Assembly (NCBI GenBank): GCA_015999875.1
Contig: JAECRG010000001.1
Location: 1 to 64,000 of the forward strand
DNA length: 64,000 bases
Direction of reading: 5' to 3'
From: Candidatus Saccharimonadota bacterium
GTDB lineage: Bacteria; Patescibacteriota; Saccharimonadia; Saccharimonadales; Saccharimonadaceae
The notes beneath the pieces are model-generated. The model saw nothing but the letters and a program-made list of their open reading frames with translations, did no database searches and was not told the DNA's origin. How positions within the stretch are numbered: the stretch's first letter is position 1; the number at the start of each line of letters is the position of its first letter. Shown piece by piece: positions 33,411 to 43,553 of this stretch. Position numbers and translations under genes: made by a program.

Positions 33411-33442
33411 GCCCCCGTCTACGATTTGTCGTAGACGGGGGC
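33411..33442 (+). terminator. Terminator of the 32448 gene
   Basis: Perfect 14-bp stem GCCCCCGTCTACGA / TCGTAGACGGGGGC with TTTG loop, followed by TTCTTCTATTT. Confidence 0.92.
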
Positions 33443-33469
33443 TTCTTCTATTTGACAGCGAGTGAAATA

Positions 33470-33498
33470 TTGCATTTATAGTTATTTTATGCTATAAT
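33470..33498 (+). promoter_or_regulatory. Promoter of the 33608 gene
   Basis: TTGCAT (33470-33475), 17-bp spacer, extended TGC-TATAAT (33493-33498). Leader of about 100 nt. Confidence 0.85.
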
Positions 33499-33607
33499 CA
33501 CCCTGTCCATCTACGTCACCATGTTGTTGCGTCAGATGACGAAGCTACTTCGCGATACAATTCGCGCGGAATGAATTAACAATCCGGCAATCAGAAAGAG
33601 TGAAACT

Positions 33608-35056
33608 ATGATCGTTTCCAGGCTCAAAGCTGCTATCGCCGCCGCGATTGCAGTCGCAATCTACGCGATTTGCATCGGCATGTCGCTTGCCACAGCAGCG
33701 GCCACAACCCTACCGCCCAGTGCGCAGACCCTGACCCAGTCAGGTGTCGTCTACAATGATACGCGTCCAGCAACCACAACCGACTATTTGTCGGGAGTGC
33801 CTGCTGGTACTATCATGGTCATCACACCGGGCACCGACGACACGACGCTTCGTCCCCGTATCAACACTTATGTGTCGGACAGGGACACGCTCGTGGTCAA
33901 CTATCCACAGTCCGCTGGTCCGGTAATCGCGGGTCAGTCGGGTAAGCCTCTCGTGTTTGCTCCGACCTATGACAAATCAAAGGAGAAAGCAGTTCAGGGA
34001 AACCTGACCGTCATGGAAGCCTTCAAAAACGATCCGAACGTGACGTACGCAGTCTACAATGGCTACAGCCAGGGGGCTGACGCTCTCGGTGACGCTGTTG
34101 AGCGTGCCGTCAAAAATGGCACGATCGACCCCACGAAGTCGCTCATCGTCCTGACAAGCGACCCCCGAGGACCTTGGGGTCTCAAGCAGGCCTTCGAGAA
34201 CAATCCCATCGTGGAGCCGTTTGGCACGCTGTTCGGCGCGTCGATCAATGGTGCTCGAGATCCGGGTAAAACCGGTGACGTCGAGATCCGCCAGATCATC
34301 GTGACTGCAGACCCCGTCGCCAACTGGCAGTGGGTTTGGTACAGGCCATTGGCCAGTATCCAGGTGAACTTGGCCGGCTTCACGTACTGCCACTCCGTTG
34401 CTTCGTGCTACGGAGATCTCGAGCAGTACGGCACGCCGGAGACCTTCAAGTCCGTCGACGGGAACACCACCTACGTGGTGTACAAATCTCTCCATCCGCT
34501 CACCTTGGAGAAAATCGCCAAGGCCAAGGCCAGAGGGAACACCCCGACACAGGCGCAGGTCGACGAGTGGGAACGTGAGTCGCAAGCTTACTTCCCTATG
34601 TCCCTTCCGTCGGTATCGAATTCAGCGGTTCCAGTCACAAAGGTGACTACGCCGCCGGATAGTACCACATCGTTCGTGCCAGCTGCACAGCCAGTGGAAG
34701 CAGATGCGCGGGTGGCCCAGATACCTCTGGTGACCCCAGAATTGTCCGAGCCTGTCATGCAGATATCCGCTCCGGTGGAAGAGGTACCTGTGCGACAGCC
34801 CACGACTGATTCGTACGACGACACATCGACGGAAGCACCGAGCAGCCCGTCTCCGGCAACCCCGGAGCCGATTGCACCGGTCGCATCCGAGCCGGCAATT
34901 GTCTCGGTAGAAACACCGAAGCAAGAGCTTGCCGAGGTGAGTGAGCCGACCAAGTCGTCAGACAAGAGTTCAACGACCTCGACGGAAGCACCGAGTAGCC
35001 CGTCTCCGGCAACCCCGGAGAAGTCTGCACCCACATCGGACACTGAGTCCGACTGA
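33608..35056 (+). CDS. Secreted PE-PPE/cutinase-like serine hydrolase with P/S/T-rich tail
   Basis: 482 residues. Signal peptide about 1-33 (hydrophobic core AAAIAVAIYAICIGMSLA, ATAAA end). Hydrolase domain: ITPGTDDT (72-79), Ser154 in GYSQGA, TADPVANWQWVW and YVVYKSLHPL. The C-terminal 170 residues are rich in P, S, T and E with a duplicated segment, typical of a cell-surface stalk. Probably an exported esterase acting on host or own envelope lipids (inference). GAAAGAG serves as ribosome site. Confidence 0.82.
   Translation: MIVSRLKAAIAAAIAVAIYAICIGMSLATAAATTLPPSAQTLTQSGVVYNDTRPATTTDYLSGVPAGTIMVITPGTDDTTLRPRINTYVSDRDTLVVNYPQSAGPVIAGQSGKPLVFAPTYDKSKEKAVQGNLTVMEAFKNDPNVTYAVYNGYSQGADALGDAVERAVKNGTIDPTKSLIVLTSDPRGPWGLKQAFENNPIVEPFGTLFGASINGARDPGKTGDVEIRQIIVTADPVANWQWVWYRPLASIQVNLAGFTYCHSVASCYGDLEQYGTPETFKSVDGNTTYVVYKSLHPLTLEKIAKAKARGNTPTQAQVDEWERESQAYFPMSLPSVSNSAVPVTKVTTPPDSTTSFVPAAQPVEADARVAQIPLVTPELSEPVMQISAPVEEVPVRQPTTDSYDDTSTEAPSSPSPATPEPIAPVASEPAIVSVETPKQELAEVSEPTKSSDKSSTTSTEAPSSPSPATPEKSAPTSDTESD
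34826..35020 (+). repeat. Intragenic direct repeat, 42 nt
   Basis: 34826-34867 and 34979-35020 are identical at 41 of 42 bases and encode the peptide STEAPSSPSPATPE twice in the P/S/T-rich tail of the secreted hydrolase. The near identity points to recent duplication or slippage, a way to vary stalk length. Confidence 0.92.
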
Positions 35057-35083
35057 TTGCCTGGTACAACTCCAGTAGCTTCT

Positions 35084-35125
35084 CGACCCCGATCACCGCC
35101 TTCCAAAGCTGTGTGATCGGGGTCG
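35084..35125 (+). terminator. Terminator of the 33608 gene
   Basis: 13-bp stem CGACCCCGATCAC / GTGATCGGGGTCG with a 16-nt loop, followed by ATTTGCATTT. Confidence 0.85.
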
Positions 35126-35192
35126 ATTTGCATTTACGTATATATGATATAATAATATTTGTCCTTACTCGACGTCAAAAGGAAGTGGTGTT

Positions 35193-35687
35193 ATGTTGCT
35201 CACTGCAGCAAACGTGAAGCTGTATTCAGAATTTAGCCCCATGCTCAGCGACGGCCCTGGCAAGCTGATTACCCGCATGACCCCACCCGAGAGACGCGTC
35301 GATGGTGTCGGCGATCTAGTACACCAGCGCGTCAGGGAGATTTTCTGCAAAGAAATCAATCCCGACGATATTTCGCGGATTGAGACATGGTATTCTGCTG
35401 GAAAGTGCATTAAGGGTTCGGTGGTCTATTCCAGGCTTGTCGTGAGCCAGCCCATACTGTATCTCCCTTCGGCTTACTTCGGTGGCCCGGATGAGCGCTG
35501 CCTTAGTGGTGTCTTGTTTGATACATGCGGGGTGCCGCGTCAGATGTGGCTTGATGCTGAGAATGCTGTGTCGGCTGACACTGTAGAGCATCTGCTTGTG
35601 CACACGCGTGAGCAAGATGTCGGCGCCGTACTGCTGCCACAGTCTCTCGATAAAGAATGGAGATGTGTTACACTCAGCTGTTCATGA
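35193..35687 (+). CDS. Unknown protein, 164 aa
   Basis: Soluble, cysteine-containing protein (Cys at about 52, 71, 102, 111, 157, 163) without export signal; no family recognised. AAAAGGAAG before the ATG and extended -10 TGA-TATAAT at 35148-35153. Followed by a clear terminator. Codon usage like the adjacent GC-rich hydrolase genes. May belong functionally with them, but no sequence feature shows it. Confidence 0.65.
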   Translation: MLLTAANVKLYSEFSPMLSDGPGKLITRMTPPERRVDGVGDLVHQRVREIFCKEINPDDISRIETWYSAGKCIKGSVVYSRLVVSQPILYLPSAYFGGPDERCLSGVLFDTCGVPRQMWLDAENAVSADTVEHLLVHTREQDVGAVLLPQSLDKEWRCVTLSCS

Positions 35688-35712
35688 CTAGCTGAGCTGT
35701 GTAGTAAGGACG

Positions 35713-35746
35713 AGACCCGGGCCAGTTTTTGGTGCGGGTCTTTTTC
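35713..35746 (+). terminator. Terminator of the 35193 gene
   Basis: AGACCCG / CGGGTCT stem with a long loop and a T5 run. Confidence 0.8.
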
Positions 35747-35791
35747 CTGGTATATGACACACAATTCAAAAGGCTGTCAGCCGCGGTCGCC

Positions 35792-35998
35792 TCAAATACC
35801 AAGACTGTTGTCTTTTCTGGTCAAATACCATCCCCCGTTGAGCGCACGATACACGTGCAGTGTCAGCTCAGGCTTAAGTAGCATTTGATGCTCGGCCGCT
35901 TCTTCGGCTTGGCGTTTGGTGGCAAAGCGTCGCTTCCCAGCTTCGGGCTGAGGCGCATGATAGGAGCTGTGGGGCTTGATGTTATTTTTGCGTGGCAT
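35792..35998 (-). CDS. Small basic protein, 68 aa
   Basis: Lysine/arginine- and histidine-rich, with PRKNNIKPHSSYHA at the start and KRRFATKRQAEEAAEHQ near 29-45, then LTLHVYRALNGGWYLTR. Likely binds nucleic acid or ribosomes, but no family is recognised. Start 35998: TATAAT about 35 nt upstream and AGGAAGAGAGAAG in between; longer in-frame starts overlap the divergent atp promoter. Divergent from the atp operon. Confidence 0.6.
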   Translation of the reverse strand: MPRKNNIKPHSSYHAPQPEAGKRRFATKRQAEEAAEHQMLLKPELTLHVYRALNGGWYLTRKDNSLGI

Positions 35999-36036
35999 GT
36001 TGTGGTACTTCTCTCTTCCTGTTATTATATACCCAG

Positions 36037-36291
36037 ATGAGCACCTCATCAGATAATTCGGGTGATTCACCGAAGCCGCCGGAAAAATCGACGGTCATTT
36101 TATTGATAAGTGATATCGGTGATGTAACGTGGCGCATGTTCGTTCCTACCATAGGATTAGCACTCGGCGGAGTTTATTTAGATAGGCAGCTCGACACTGG
36201 ACCTTGGATTATGCTCCTTGGAGCATCTATAGGAGCGGTGATTGCAGGAATTCTCATTAAGAAACAATTGCAAAGGGTCAATAACAGATAA
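36037..36291 (+). CDS. AtpI/AtpZ-like F1F0 ATP synthase accessory protein
   Basis: 84 residues with two hydrophobic segments (about 29-46 and 53-74). The motif VGLALGGVYLDRQLDTGPW (here TIGLALGGVYLDRQ) is characteristic of AtpZ/AtpI proteins that assist c-ring assembly or cation supply. First gene of the atp operon. Extended -10 TGT-TATTAT (36023-36028) ends 8 nt before the ATG; leaderless start of the whole operon. Stop overlaps the atpB start by one base (TAATG). Confidence 0.85.
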   Translation: MSTSSDNSGDSPKPPEKSTVILLISDIGDVTWRMFVPTIGLALGGVYLDRQLDTGPWIMLLGASIGAVIAGILIKKQLQRVNNR

Positions 36292-37103
36292 TGGACAAAC
36301 TACATATTAGCCTTGCTGCGGAGCCTGTATTCCATATAGGTCCAGTAGCTATTACAAATGCCATGGTACTCGGTATCTTTGGTATAGCTGTCATGCTCGC
36401 AATATTGTTTTATGCGGCAAGTGCTCTGAGAAAGGGTAAATACAACCGATTTCTAGGTTTGTTGCAGTGGACTTTTGAGGGTTTTCTAGGTCAAGCAGAG
36501 GATATTATCGGTGACAAGAAGACTGCACGGCGCATTTTCCCTCTTGCGATCACGATGTTTTTCACTGTACTTATTACTTACTGGGTAGCAGCGCTTCCAG
36601 GCGTGGGTGTGATTACGTGGAACGGTGTACCGCTGTTTCGAGGGCTACCTGCCGATCTAAACTTTACATTTGCGCTTGCGATCATCACTGTGGTGGCTTC
36701 GCAAATTTACGCCATACAGAAGCACGGTTTCTTCGGTAATATCGGCCGGTACGTAAAAAATCCTTTCAAAGACCCTATCGGTGCATTCGAAGGTATTTTG
36801 GAATTTATTGGTGAATTTTCGCGTCTCATCGCGCTTAGTTTCCGACTTTTCGGTAATGCATTTGCAGGCGAAGTTCTACTGATGGTCATATTGCTACTGA
36901 CAAGTTATGCCGCAGTTGTGGCATTGCCACTTGTTATGATTTTTGAGATCTTCATCGGCTTCATACAGGCATACGTATTCTTTGTGCTGACACTTATCTT
37001 TACCTCCCTGGCCCTTCAGACTCATGGCCACGACGACCACTCACCTTCTCTTGATCACTCACCTGCTGATGCGCCCAAAAAGACTTCGGCGGCAGAATCA
37101 TAG
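36291..37103 (+). CDS. atpB: F1F0 ATP synthase subunit a
   Basis: 270 residues, 5-6 membrane helices. The conserved channel motif SFRLFGNAFAGE contains the essential arginine facing the c-ring; the end is hydrophilic (HGHDDHSPSLDHSP), an extra His/Asp-rich tail not needed in the family. Translationally coupled to the AtpI-like gene. Confidence 0.97.
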   Translation: MDKLHISLAAEPVFHIGPVAITNAMVLGIFGIAVMLAILFYAASALRKGKYNRFLGLLQWTFEGFLGQAEDIIGDKKTARRIFPLAITMFFTVLITYWVAALPGVGVITWNGVPLFRGLPADLNFTFALAIITVVASQIYAIQKHGFFGNIGRYVKNPFKDPIGAFEGILEFIGEFSRLIALSFRLFGNAFAGEVLLMVILLLTSYAAVVALPLVMIFEIFIGFIQAYVFFVLTLIFTSLALQTHGHDDHSPSLDHSPADAPKKTSAAES

Positions 37104-37145
37104 AGTGATATAATTTAGATAATTAATAAAAGGAGTTATAACAAC

Positions 37146-37355
37146 ATGGAACAACTAGCATTTGGCTTGACATACGCATTGCCAGCACTTGGTGCAGCAC
37201 TAGGTATCGGCTTTATCGGCGCAGCAGCGCTTAACGCACTCGGCCGTAATCCAGAAAAACTAAGCGACATCCGTACGCTTATGATTACAGCTATCGTTTT
37301 TGCCGATGCACTCGCGATTATCGGTATCATCGTAGCGTTCATTGCTCGCGCATAG
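37146..37355 (+). CDS. atpE: F1F0 ATP synthase subunit c
   Basis: 69 residues, a hairpin of two membrane helices with polar loop GRNPEK (33-38). The ion-binding carboxylate is Asp54 in VFADALAI (most bacteria have Glu). The Na+ signature (Q in helix 1 plus ES/ET) is absent, so proton coupling is likely. AAAAGGAG lies before the ATG, stronger than for most genes of the operon, matching the need for many c copies. Confidence 0.97.
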   Translation: MEQLAFGLTYALPALGAALGIGFIGAAALNALGRNPEKLSDIRTLMITAIVFADALAIIGIIVAFIARA

Positions 37356-37366
37356 GTATTTAACTA

Positions 37367-37918
37367 ATGAACTATTACACACAACTAACAGTGCTGGCAT
37401 CTACACCAAACCCTTCTAGTGAGGGTGACATATTGTCGGCTTTGGGTATCGACTGGACACTACTTGCTATTCAGCTTGTGGCGTTTCTCGTGCTGGTGTG
37501 GGTTCTTGGGAAATTTGTCTACCCTGTGTTCCTGCGTATTATTGATGAGCGTCAAGATAAAATTGAGGCAAGTGTGAAAGCTGCAGAGGCGGCTGAGCAA
37601 AAAGCTGAATCAGCGCAGGATGAAGTAGCGAAACTACTCAAAGAGGCACGTAAAGAGGCACGCGAAATTGTCACGACTGCCAAAGATGAAGCGACCGCGA
37701 TGATTAGCGCAAGTGACGAAAAAGCCAAGGCGCGAGCAGAAAAAATCGTAGTGGATGCACACGATCAGCTCGAAAAAGATATCGTTGCTGCGCGCAAAGC
37801 ATTGCACAACGATACTATTGAGCTTGTTGCACTTGCGACCGAAAAAGTTGTCGGTAGTCTATCTGGTAGTAAGCTTGATAAGCAAGTGATTGAAACTGCC
37901 GTCAAGGAGACGAAGTAG
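37367..37918 (+). CDS. atpF: F1F0 ATP synthase subunit b
   Basis: 183 residues. One N-terminal membrane helix (about 28-52, TLLAIQLVAFLVLVWVLGKFVYP) and a long charged coiled coil (60-150) that forms the peripheral stalk. A 25-residue N-terminal extension precedes the helix. Subunit order matches the usual a-c-b-delta. Confidence 0.96.
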   Translation: MNYYTQLTVLASTPNPSSEGDILSALGIDWTLLAIQLVAFLVLVWVLGKFVYPVFLRIIDERQDKIEASVKAAEAAEQKAESAQDEVAKLLKEARKEAREIVTTAKDEATAMISASDEKAKARAEKIVVDAHDQLEKDIVAARKALHNDTIELVALATEKVVGSLSGSKLDKQVIETAVKETK

Positions 37919-37921
37919 TAT

Positions 37922-38305
37922 ATGGCAAAATTGAGTCGTCGTAAGATTGCTGCACTTTGGGCCGACGAATTGGTTGCGGGTCACGATATTATCGCTAAGA
38001 TTGCTGCGTATCTCATAGAAGAGCGCCGTACAGACGAAATGAGCTTAATCGTACGCGAGACCGAGATTGCCCTAGCTGAACGCGGCGTAGTAGTAGCGGA
38101 TATCACGACTGCAAATGGCCTAAGTGATGAATCGCGTACTGCTATCGAGAAATTCCTCACGGTGAGCATGAATGCGCGTAGAGTTGCATTTCGCGAGGCG
38201 CACGACCCTAGTGTTATCGGTGGCGTTAAGATCGATGTTGCTGGTCAACAACTCGATGCCACACTCAAAGCACGACTCAATCAACTAAAAAGCAGCAAGA
38301 TATAA
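37922..38305 (+). CDS. atpH: F1F0 ATP synthase subunit delta
   Basis: 127 residues, shorter than the usual 170-180: the N-terminal helical domain is reduced, while the C-terminal part PSVIGGVKIDVAGQQLDATLKARLNQL matches the conserved delta end (GG..I.vgd...D.S...rl..l). Sits 3 bp after atpF. Confidence 0.93.
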   Translation: MAKLSRRKIAALWADELVAGHDIIAKIAAYLIEERRTDEMSLIVRETEIALAERGVVVADITTANGLSDESRTAIEKFLTVSMNARRVAFREAHDPSVIGGVKIDVAGQQLDATLKARLNQLKSSKI

Positions 38306-38313
38306 GGAGAATT

Positions 38314-39855
38314 ATGGCAACTGATCTATCTATTACAGAACTTTCTGGAGAACTCCGCGACGCGATCAACAAGCTCGAGGTCTCCGGAGATCTTGAAACT
38401 GTCGGCATCGTCACACGTGTTGGTGACGGCGTGGCATGGGTGCACGGCCTACGTAGCGCTGGCTACAGCGAGGTACTACTTATTGAAGGTACCCAAGGTG
38501 AACAGGTTGAAGCCTTTGCGCTGAACCTAAATGAAGACGAAATTGGTGCAGTGCTGCTCGGCAGCGACGAAGCTGTGGCTGCAGGTGCAAAAGTTACGCT
38601 CAAGGGTACAGTCCTCGACGTGCCTGTGGGGCCTGAACTGCTTGGCCGCGTGGTTGATCCGCTTGGAAACGCACTTGATGGTGGACCTGCTATCAAGACA
38701 AAACAGCGTGGACTCGTAGAGCGTGAAGCGATCGGTGTTATTGGTCGTAAGCACGTCCACGAGCCTATGATGACTGGTATTATGAGCATCGATGCGATGT
38801 TCCCCATCGGCCGTGGTCAGCGTGAGCTGATTATTGGTGACCGTCAGACTGGTAAGACGGCTATCGCGATTGACACTATGATCAACCAAGGTCGCCAGAA
38901 GACCGGTGTGATCAATGTGTATGTGGCCATCGGCCAGAAGCTTTCTAAGATCGCTCGACTCGTCGAACGACTCAAGGAAGAAGGCGTGATGGAGCAGACC
39001 ATCATCGTGGCTACTGGCCCAGCTGATCCGGCATCACTTCTCTACCTCGCGCCATATGCTGCGACAGCGATGGGTGAATACTTCCGTGACAACGGCCAGC
39101 ATGCGCTGATGATCTATGACGATCTCACCAAGCACGCCGTGGCGTATCGACAGATGTCACTCCTCCTTCGCCGTCCACCAGGACGCGAGGCGTTCCCAGG
39201 TGACGTTTTCTACCTGCACTCTCGACTACTTGAGCGTTCAGCGAAACTTACCGACGAACTTGGTGCGGGTTCACTCACGGCACTTCCTATTATCGAGACA
39301 CAGGCCGGTGATATCTCTGCCTACGTACCGACAAACGTGATTTCTATCACTGACGGTCAGATCTTCCTCGAGACGGATCTGTTCAACCAAGGTATTCGCC
39401 CAGCCATCTCTGCAGGTCTCTCTGTGAGTCGTGTCGGCGGTGATGCACAGACAAAATCTGTCAAATCTGTCGGTTCACACCTCAAGCTCGGCCTTAGTCA
39501 GTACCGTGAGCTCGCAAGCTTCGCGCAGTTTGGTAGTGATCTGGACGAAGCGACAAAGAACCAGATCGAAAAAGGTCAACGTCTCACCGAGTTGCTCAAG
39601 CAGCACCAGTACCAGCCGGCAAGTGTCTGGGAACAAGTTGCGAGTATCTATGCAGTTTCTGAAGGTGCGTTTGACAAGGTCTCTGTAGCGAAAATCAAAG
39701 AAGCACAGACAGCTCTTCTCACTCGACTCTGGACTGATCACAAAAAAGACATGCAGGAGCTTACCAAGGGTGATGAAAAGATCTCTGGTGAGAGCAAGTA
39801 CGCAAAACTAATCCTCAAAACTGCACAAAGTGTAGCGAAGGGATTCGAGGACTAG
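38314..39855 (+). CDS. atpA: F1F0 ATP synthase subunit alpha
   Basis: 513 residues, full length. P-loop GDRQTGKTAIAIDTM, Walker B-like ALMIYDDLTKHA, PGREAFPGDVFYLHSRLLERSAK, and the Arg finger region ISAGLSVSRVGG. Regulatory nucleotide-binding subunit of F1. GGAG precedes the ATG. Confidence 0.99.
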   Translation: MATDLSITELSGELRDAINKLEVSGDLETVGIVTRVGDGVAWVHGLRSAGYSEVLLIEGTQGEQVEAFALNLNEDEIGAVLLGSDEAVAAGAKVTLKGTVLDVPVGPELLGRVVDPLGNALDGGPAIKTKQRGLVEREAIGVIGRKHVHEPMMTGIMSIDAMFPIGRGQRELIIGDRQTGKTAIAIDTMINQGRQKTGVINVYVAIGQKLSKIARLVERLKEEGVMEQTIIVATGPADPASLLYLAPYAATAMGEYFRDNGQHALMIYDDLTKHAVAYRQMSLLLRRPPGREAFPGDVFYLHSRLLERSAKLTDELGAGSLTALPIIETQAGDISAYVPTNVISITDGQIFLETDLFNQGIRPAISAGLSVSRVGGDAQTKSVKSVGSHLKLGLSQYRELASFAQFGSDLDEATKNQIEKGQRLTELLKQHQYQPASVWEQVASIYAVSEGAFDKVSVAKIKEAQTALLTRLWTDHKKDMQELTKGDEKISGESKYAKLILKTAQSVAKGFED

Positions 39856-39859
39856 CCTA

Positions 39860-40153
39860 ATGGAAGGCAAACAGCCGGAAACTGGTGTCGGATTGGACGT
39901 TGCTAGCATGTCAACGGATGATTTGTTGGCCTTGCCTGATTTTCGGATGAGCGCCGAAGAGCGAACGGATATTCTGCTGGAGGCTATACGCAATAAAGAA
40001 AATGCGATACGTATAGGCAAAGAGACTCTAGACGCGGTTATATCTGAAGCTCGTAGTCAAGGGGTCAGCTTTTCGGCACTTGGTGACGCGATGCAGTGCT
40101 CGCCCCAAGCGGTGCAGCAACAACTTGCAAGACGGGAGGAGCAAAATGCCTAG
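39860..40153 (+). CDS. Small helix-turn-helix-like protein inserted between atpA and atpG
   Basis: 97 residues, charged and helical. Residues 64-91 (ARSQGVSFSALGDAMQCSPQ, then AVQQQLAR) match the small HTH found in many actinobacterial and CPR proteins (AR..G.SW..IG..LGVS.QA.QQR). Starts 4 bp after atpA and overlaps atpG by 8 nt, so it is part of the operon. Not a standard ATP synthase subunit. It could bind DNA/RNA to regulate the operon or be an assembly factor; neither is shown. Confidence 0.72.
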   Translation: MEGKQPETGVGLDVASMSTDDLLALPDFRMSAEERTDILLEAIRNKENAIRIGKETLDAVISEARSQGVSFSALGDAMQCSPQAVQQQLARREEQNA

Positions 40154-41010
40154 TACACGCGCCCTCAAAACGCGTATCCGCTCGGTTAAATCAACCAAGC
40201 AGATTACTAAAGCTATGCAGCTCGTGGCAGCGAGCAAGATGCGCAAAGCTCAGGAATCTGAGTCCGCCTCTGCTCCGTACACACGTACAGCAAACGAAAT
40301 CTTGACGTACCTCGCAAGTCAGGGTGTTACAGATCAACATCCGCTGTATGAAGTGCGCGAGACGATCAAATCCCGCTTGCTTATCGTAGTGGCGACAGAT
40401 AAAGGTCTAGCTGGTGCATACGATTCAAACGTATTGAAGCTCTATACGAAGCAATTGCTTACTGACGACAAAGATGGTGTTGCGAACGAAACAATCGCTA
40501 TTGGCCGTCGCGCCAACCGCTTTGTGTCGAAGCTCAAGGCTACGAAGGTTATAGCCGCGCATCAAGATTTACCAGACGATCCAGCCGGTAGTCAGCTGCG
40601 CGCAATTGTAGACCAGGCAATCGAGAAGTTTGAGTCTGGCGAAGTTGATGCGGTGGATATCGTATTTACTGAATACATCTCGAGCGTCAATCAGACAGCT
40701 ACTACGCAGCGCATTTTGCCTGCTGGGTATGAAAAAGTTGAAGTGTCGGATAACGTACGTGAAGCCGAGTTTGAGCCAAGTCAAGAAGAGGTTCTCGAAG
40801 CAGTGACGTATCGTCTCATAGAGGCACAAGTATATCACGCACTACTTACTTCACGAGCTAGTGAATACATGATGCGTATGATGGCGATGAAAAATGCCAC
40901 TGATAACGCTACTGATCTTGTAGATGATCTGACGATGGCCATGAATAAGGCCCGCCAAGCGGCTATAACCCAAGAGCTTGCCGAGATTAGCGGCGGAGTG
41001 GAGGCACTCA

Positions 41011-41018
<8 letters not shown>
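40146..41018 (+). CDS. atpG: F1F0 ATP synthase subunit gamma
   Basis: 290 residues. N-terminal coiled-coil strand RALKTRIRSVKSTKQITKAMQLVAASKMRKAQ and C-terminal MMAMKNATDNATDLVDDLTMAMNKARQAAITQELAEISGG are diagnostic of the rotor shaft. Start 40146 is set by GGGAGGAGC upstream; an earlier in-frame start lies inside the HTH gene. Confidence 0.98.
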
Positions 41019-42598
<1,580 letters not shown>

Positions 42599-42619
42599 CT
42601 ATTCGTAGCTAGCATGTAC

Positions 42620-42657
42620 AAAACACCACCCTCGCTATGAGGGTGGTGTTTGATTTT
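42620..42657 (+). terminator. Terminator of the atp operon after atpD
   Basis: AAACACCACCCTC / GAGGGTGGTGTTT with loop GCTAT and T-rich tail. It separates atpD from atpC, which has its own promoter. Confidence 0.93.
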
Positions 42658-42659
42658 AA

Positions 42660-42931
42660 AACAAGTAATGAGTCTTGGACGCGCGCGTAGGTGCACGCGT
42701 CCAAGACTGGCCGACAGACAGGGGTTGCTCAGTCGCGAGTACGGTTTGAAGTGACGACCTTGATCGAGGTAATCGAGTCCGACTCTTCGTCTCGTGTTGC
42801 ATGACAAAAAATCTGTGCGATAAATATCATGACGCATTCTAGGGCAATATGCACAGTTCTTCCCTATCTGTAGTAGTTGGCCGTTCAGCTTGGCTCCGCG
42901 TAAGATTACTCGGCATGAGTATGGGCTTCGA
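42660..42931 (-). ncRNA. Candidate noncoding RNA between atpD and atpC
   Basis: A leftward promoter (see 42938-42965) predicts a start near 42931. The transcript would run about 260 nt and end in a strong hairpin at 42671-42708 (13-bp stem AGTCTTGGACGCG / CGCGTCCAAGACT) followed by TTGTTTT. No plausible protein is encoded: the only long minus frame spans both terminator hairpins and has no ribosome site. It contains a further short stem GAGTC/GACTC and complementary TAGGG/CCCTA. I cannot match it to 6S, SRP, tmRNA or RNase P RNA by motif. Antisense to nothing known. Confidence 0.5.
42671..42708 (-). terminator. Terminator hairpin of the candidate ncRNA
   Basis: Perfect 13-bp stem with a 12-nt loop; on the leftward strand it is followed by CATTACTTGTTTT. 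Confidence 0.7.
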
Positions 42932-42937
42932 TATGAA

Positions 42938-42965
42938 ATTATATACCGATCAGATGAGATGTCAA
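42938..42965 (-). promoter_or_regulatory. Promoter of the candidate ncRNA
   Basis: Leftward TTGACA (42965-42960), 16-bp spacer, TATAAT (42943-42938). Both boxes are exact consensus. Confidence 0.8.
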
Positions 42966-43029
42966 TGATGTATTTTGTCGTAGGATGACATTGCTGAAAA
43001 AAAATCACATATCTGCTATACTAACAGAG

Positions 43030-43452
43030 ATGAATTTTCAACTTATTACCCTCCTCGGCGTCAAAGTCGACCAAGACGTCTACGAAGTTATATTGCCAAC
43101 ATCTGCTGGTGAGATTGCCGTGTTTCCTGGGCATGAGTCACTAGTGAGTATCGCTGTGCCAGGGGCTATCGCGGTCCGTCACCACAAAACTGATAGCGAT
43201 CAGAAGCTCGAGTATTTTGCTATAAGTGGCGGTGTGATAGAAATCTCCCCCACTTCACTCAGAGTATTGGTAGACGAGGCTGACAATGGCGAAGATATTG
43301 TCGAAGCAGAATCCAAGCTCGCACTCGAACGCGCACTCAAGATGAAGTCAGAGGCAAAAGACCAAATCGAGCTCGAAAAAGCTTCAGCGCTTGTAGATCG
43401 TCATGTCGTACGACTCAAGGTTGCCGATCTCAGACGACGACATCGCCGCTAG
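43030..43452 (+). CDS. atpC: F1F0 ATP synthase subunit epsilon
   Basis: 140 residues. Beta-sandwich part with PTSAGEIAVFPGHESLVS and EYFAISGGVIEISP, followed by the two-helix C-terminal domain (EAESKLALERALKM...). Located 431 bp after atpD, beyond a terminator and a candidate ncRNA on the other strand; own promoter with extended -10 TGC-TATACT (43017-43022) 7 nt before the ATG. Independent control of the inhibitory epsilon subunit follows. Confidence 0.95.
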   Translation: MNFQLITLLGVKVDQDVYEVILPTSAGEIAVFPGHESLVSIAVPGAIAVRHHKTDSDQKLEYFAISGGVIEISPTSLRVLVDEADNGEDIVEAESKLALERALKMKSEAKDQIELEKASALVDRHVVRLKVADLRRRHRR

Positions 43453-43476
43453 GCTATATATTCGCAAATAATATTA

Positions 43477-43505
43477 TTGCTAAATCTCGTAAGAGCTGGT
43501 ATACT
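43477..43505 (+). promoter_or_regulatory. Promoter of the secreted metallopeptidase
   Basis: TTGCTA (43477-43482), 17-bp spacer, TATACT (43500-43505); leader about 42 nt with AGGAG. Confidence 0.8.
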
Positions 43506-43553
43506 ACTTCTTCGTGGGGCAAATCGCCCTTGCTCGTTAGATAGGAGTGGAAC

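Noticed and set aside
33535-33588. 17-codon upstream peptide in the leader of the 33608 gene
   Set aside because: No ribosome-binding site and no amino-acid run suggesting attenuation; cannot be distinguished from chance.
38463-38889. Long antisense frames inside atpA and other highly biased genes
   Set aside because: Shadow frames produced by codon bias; the sense frames encode unmistakable proteins.
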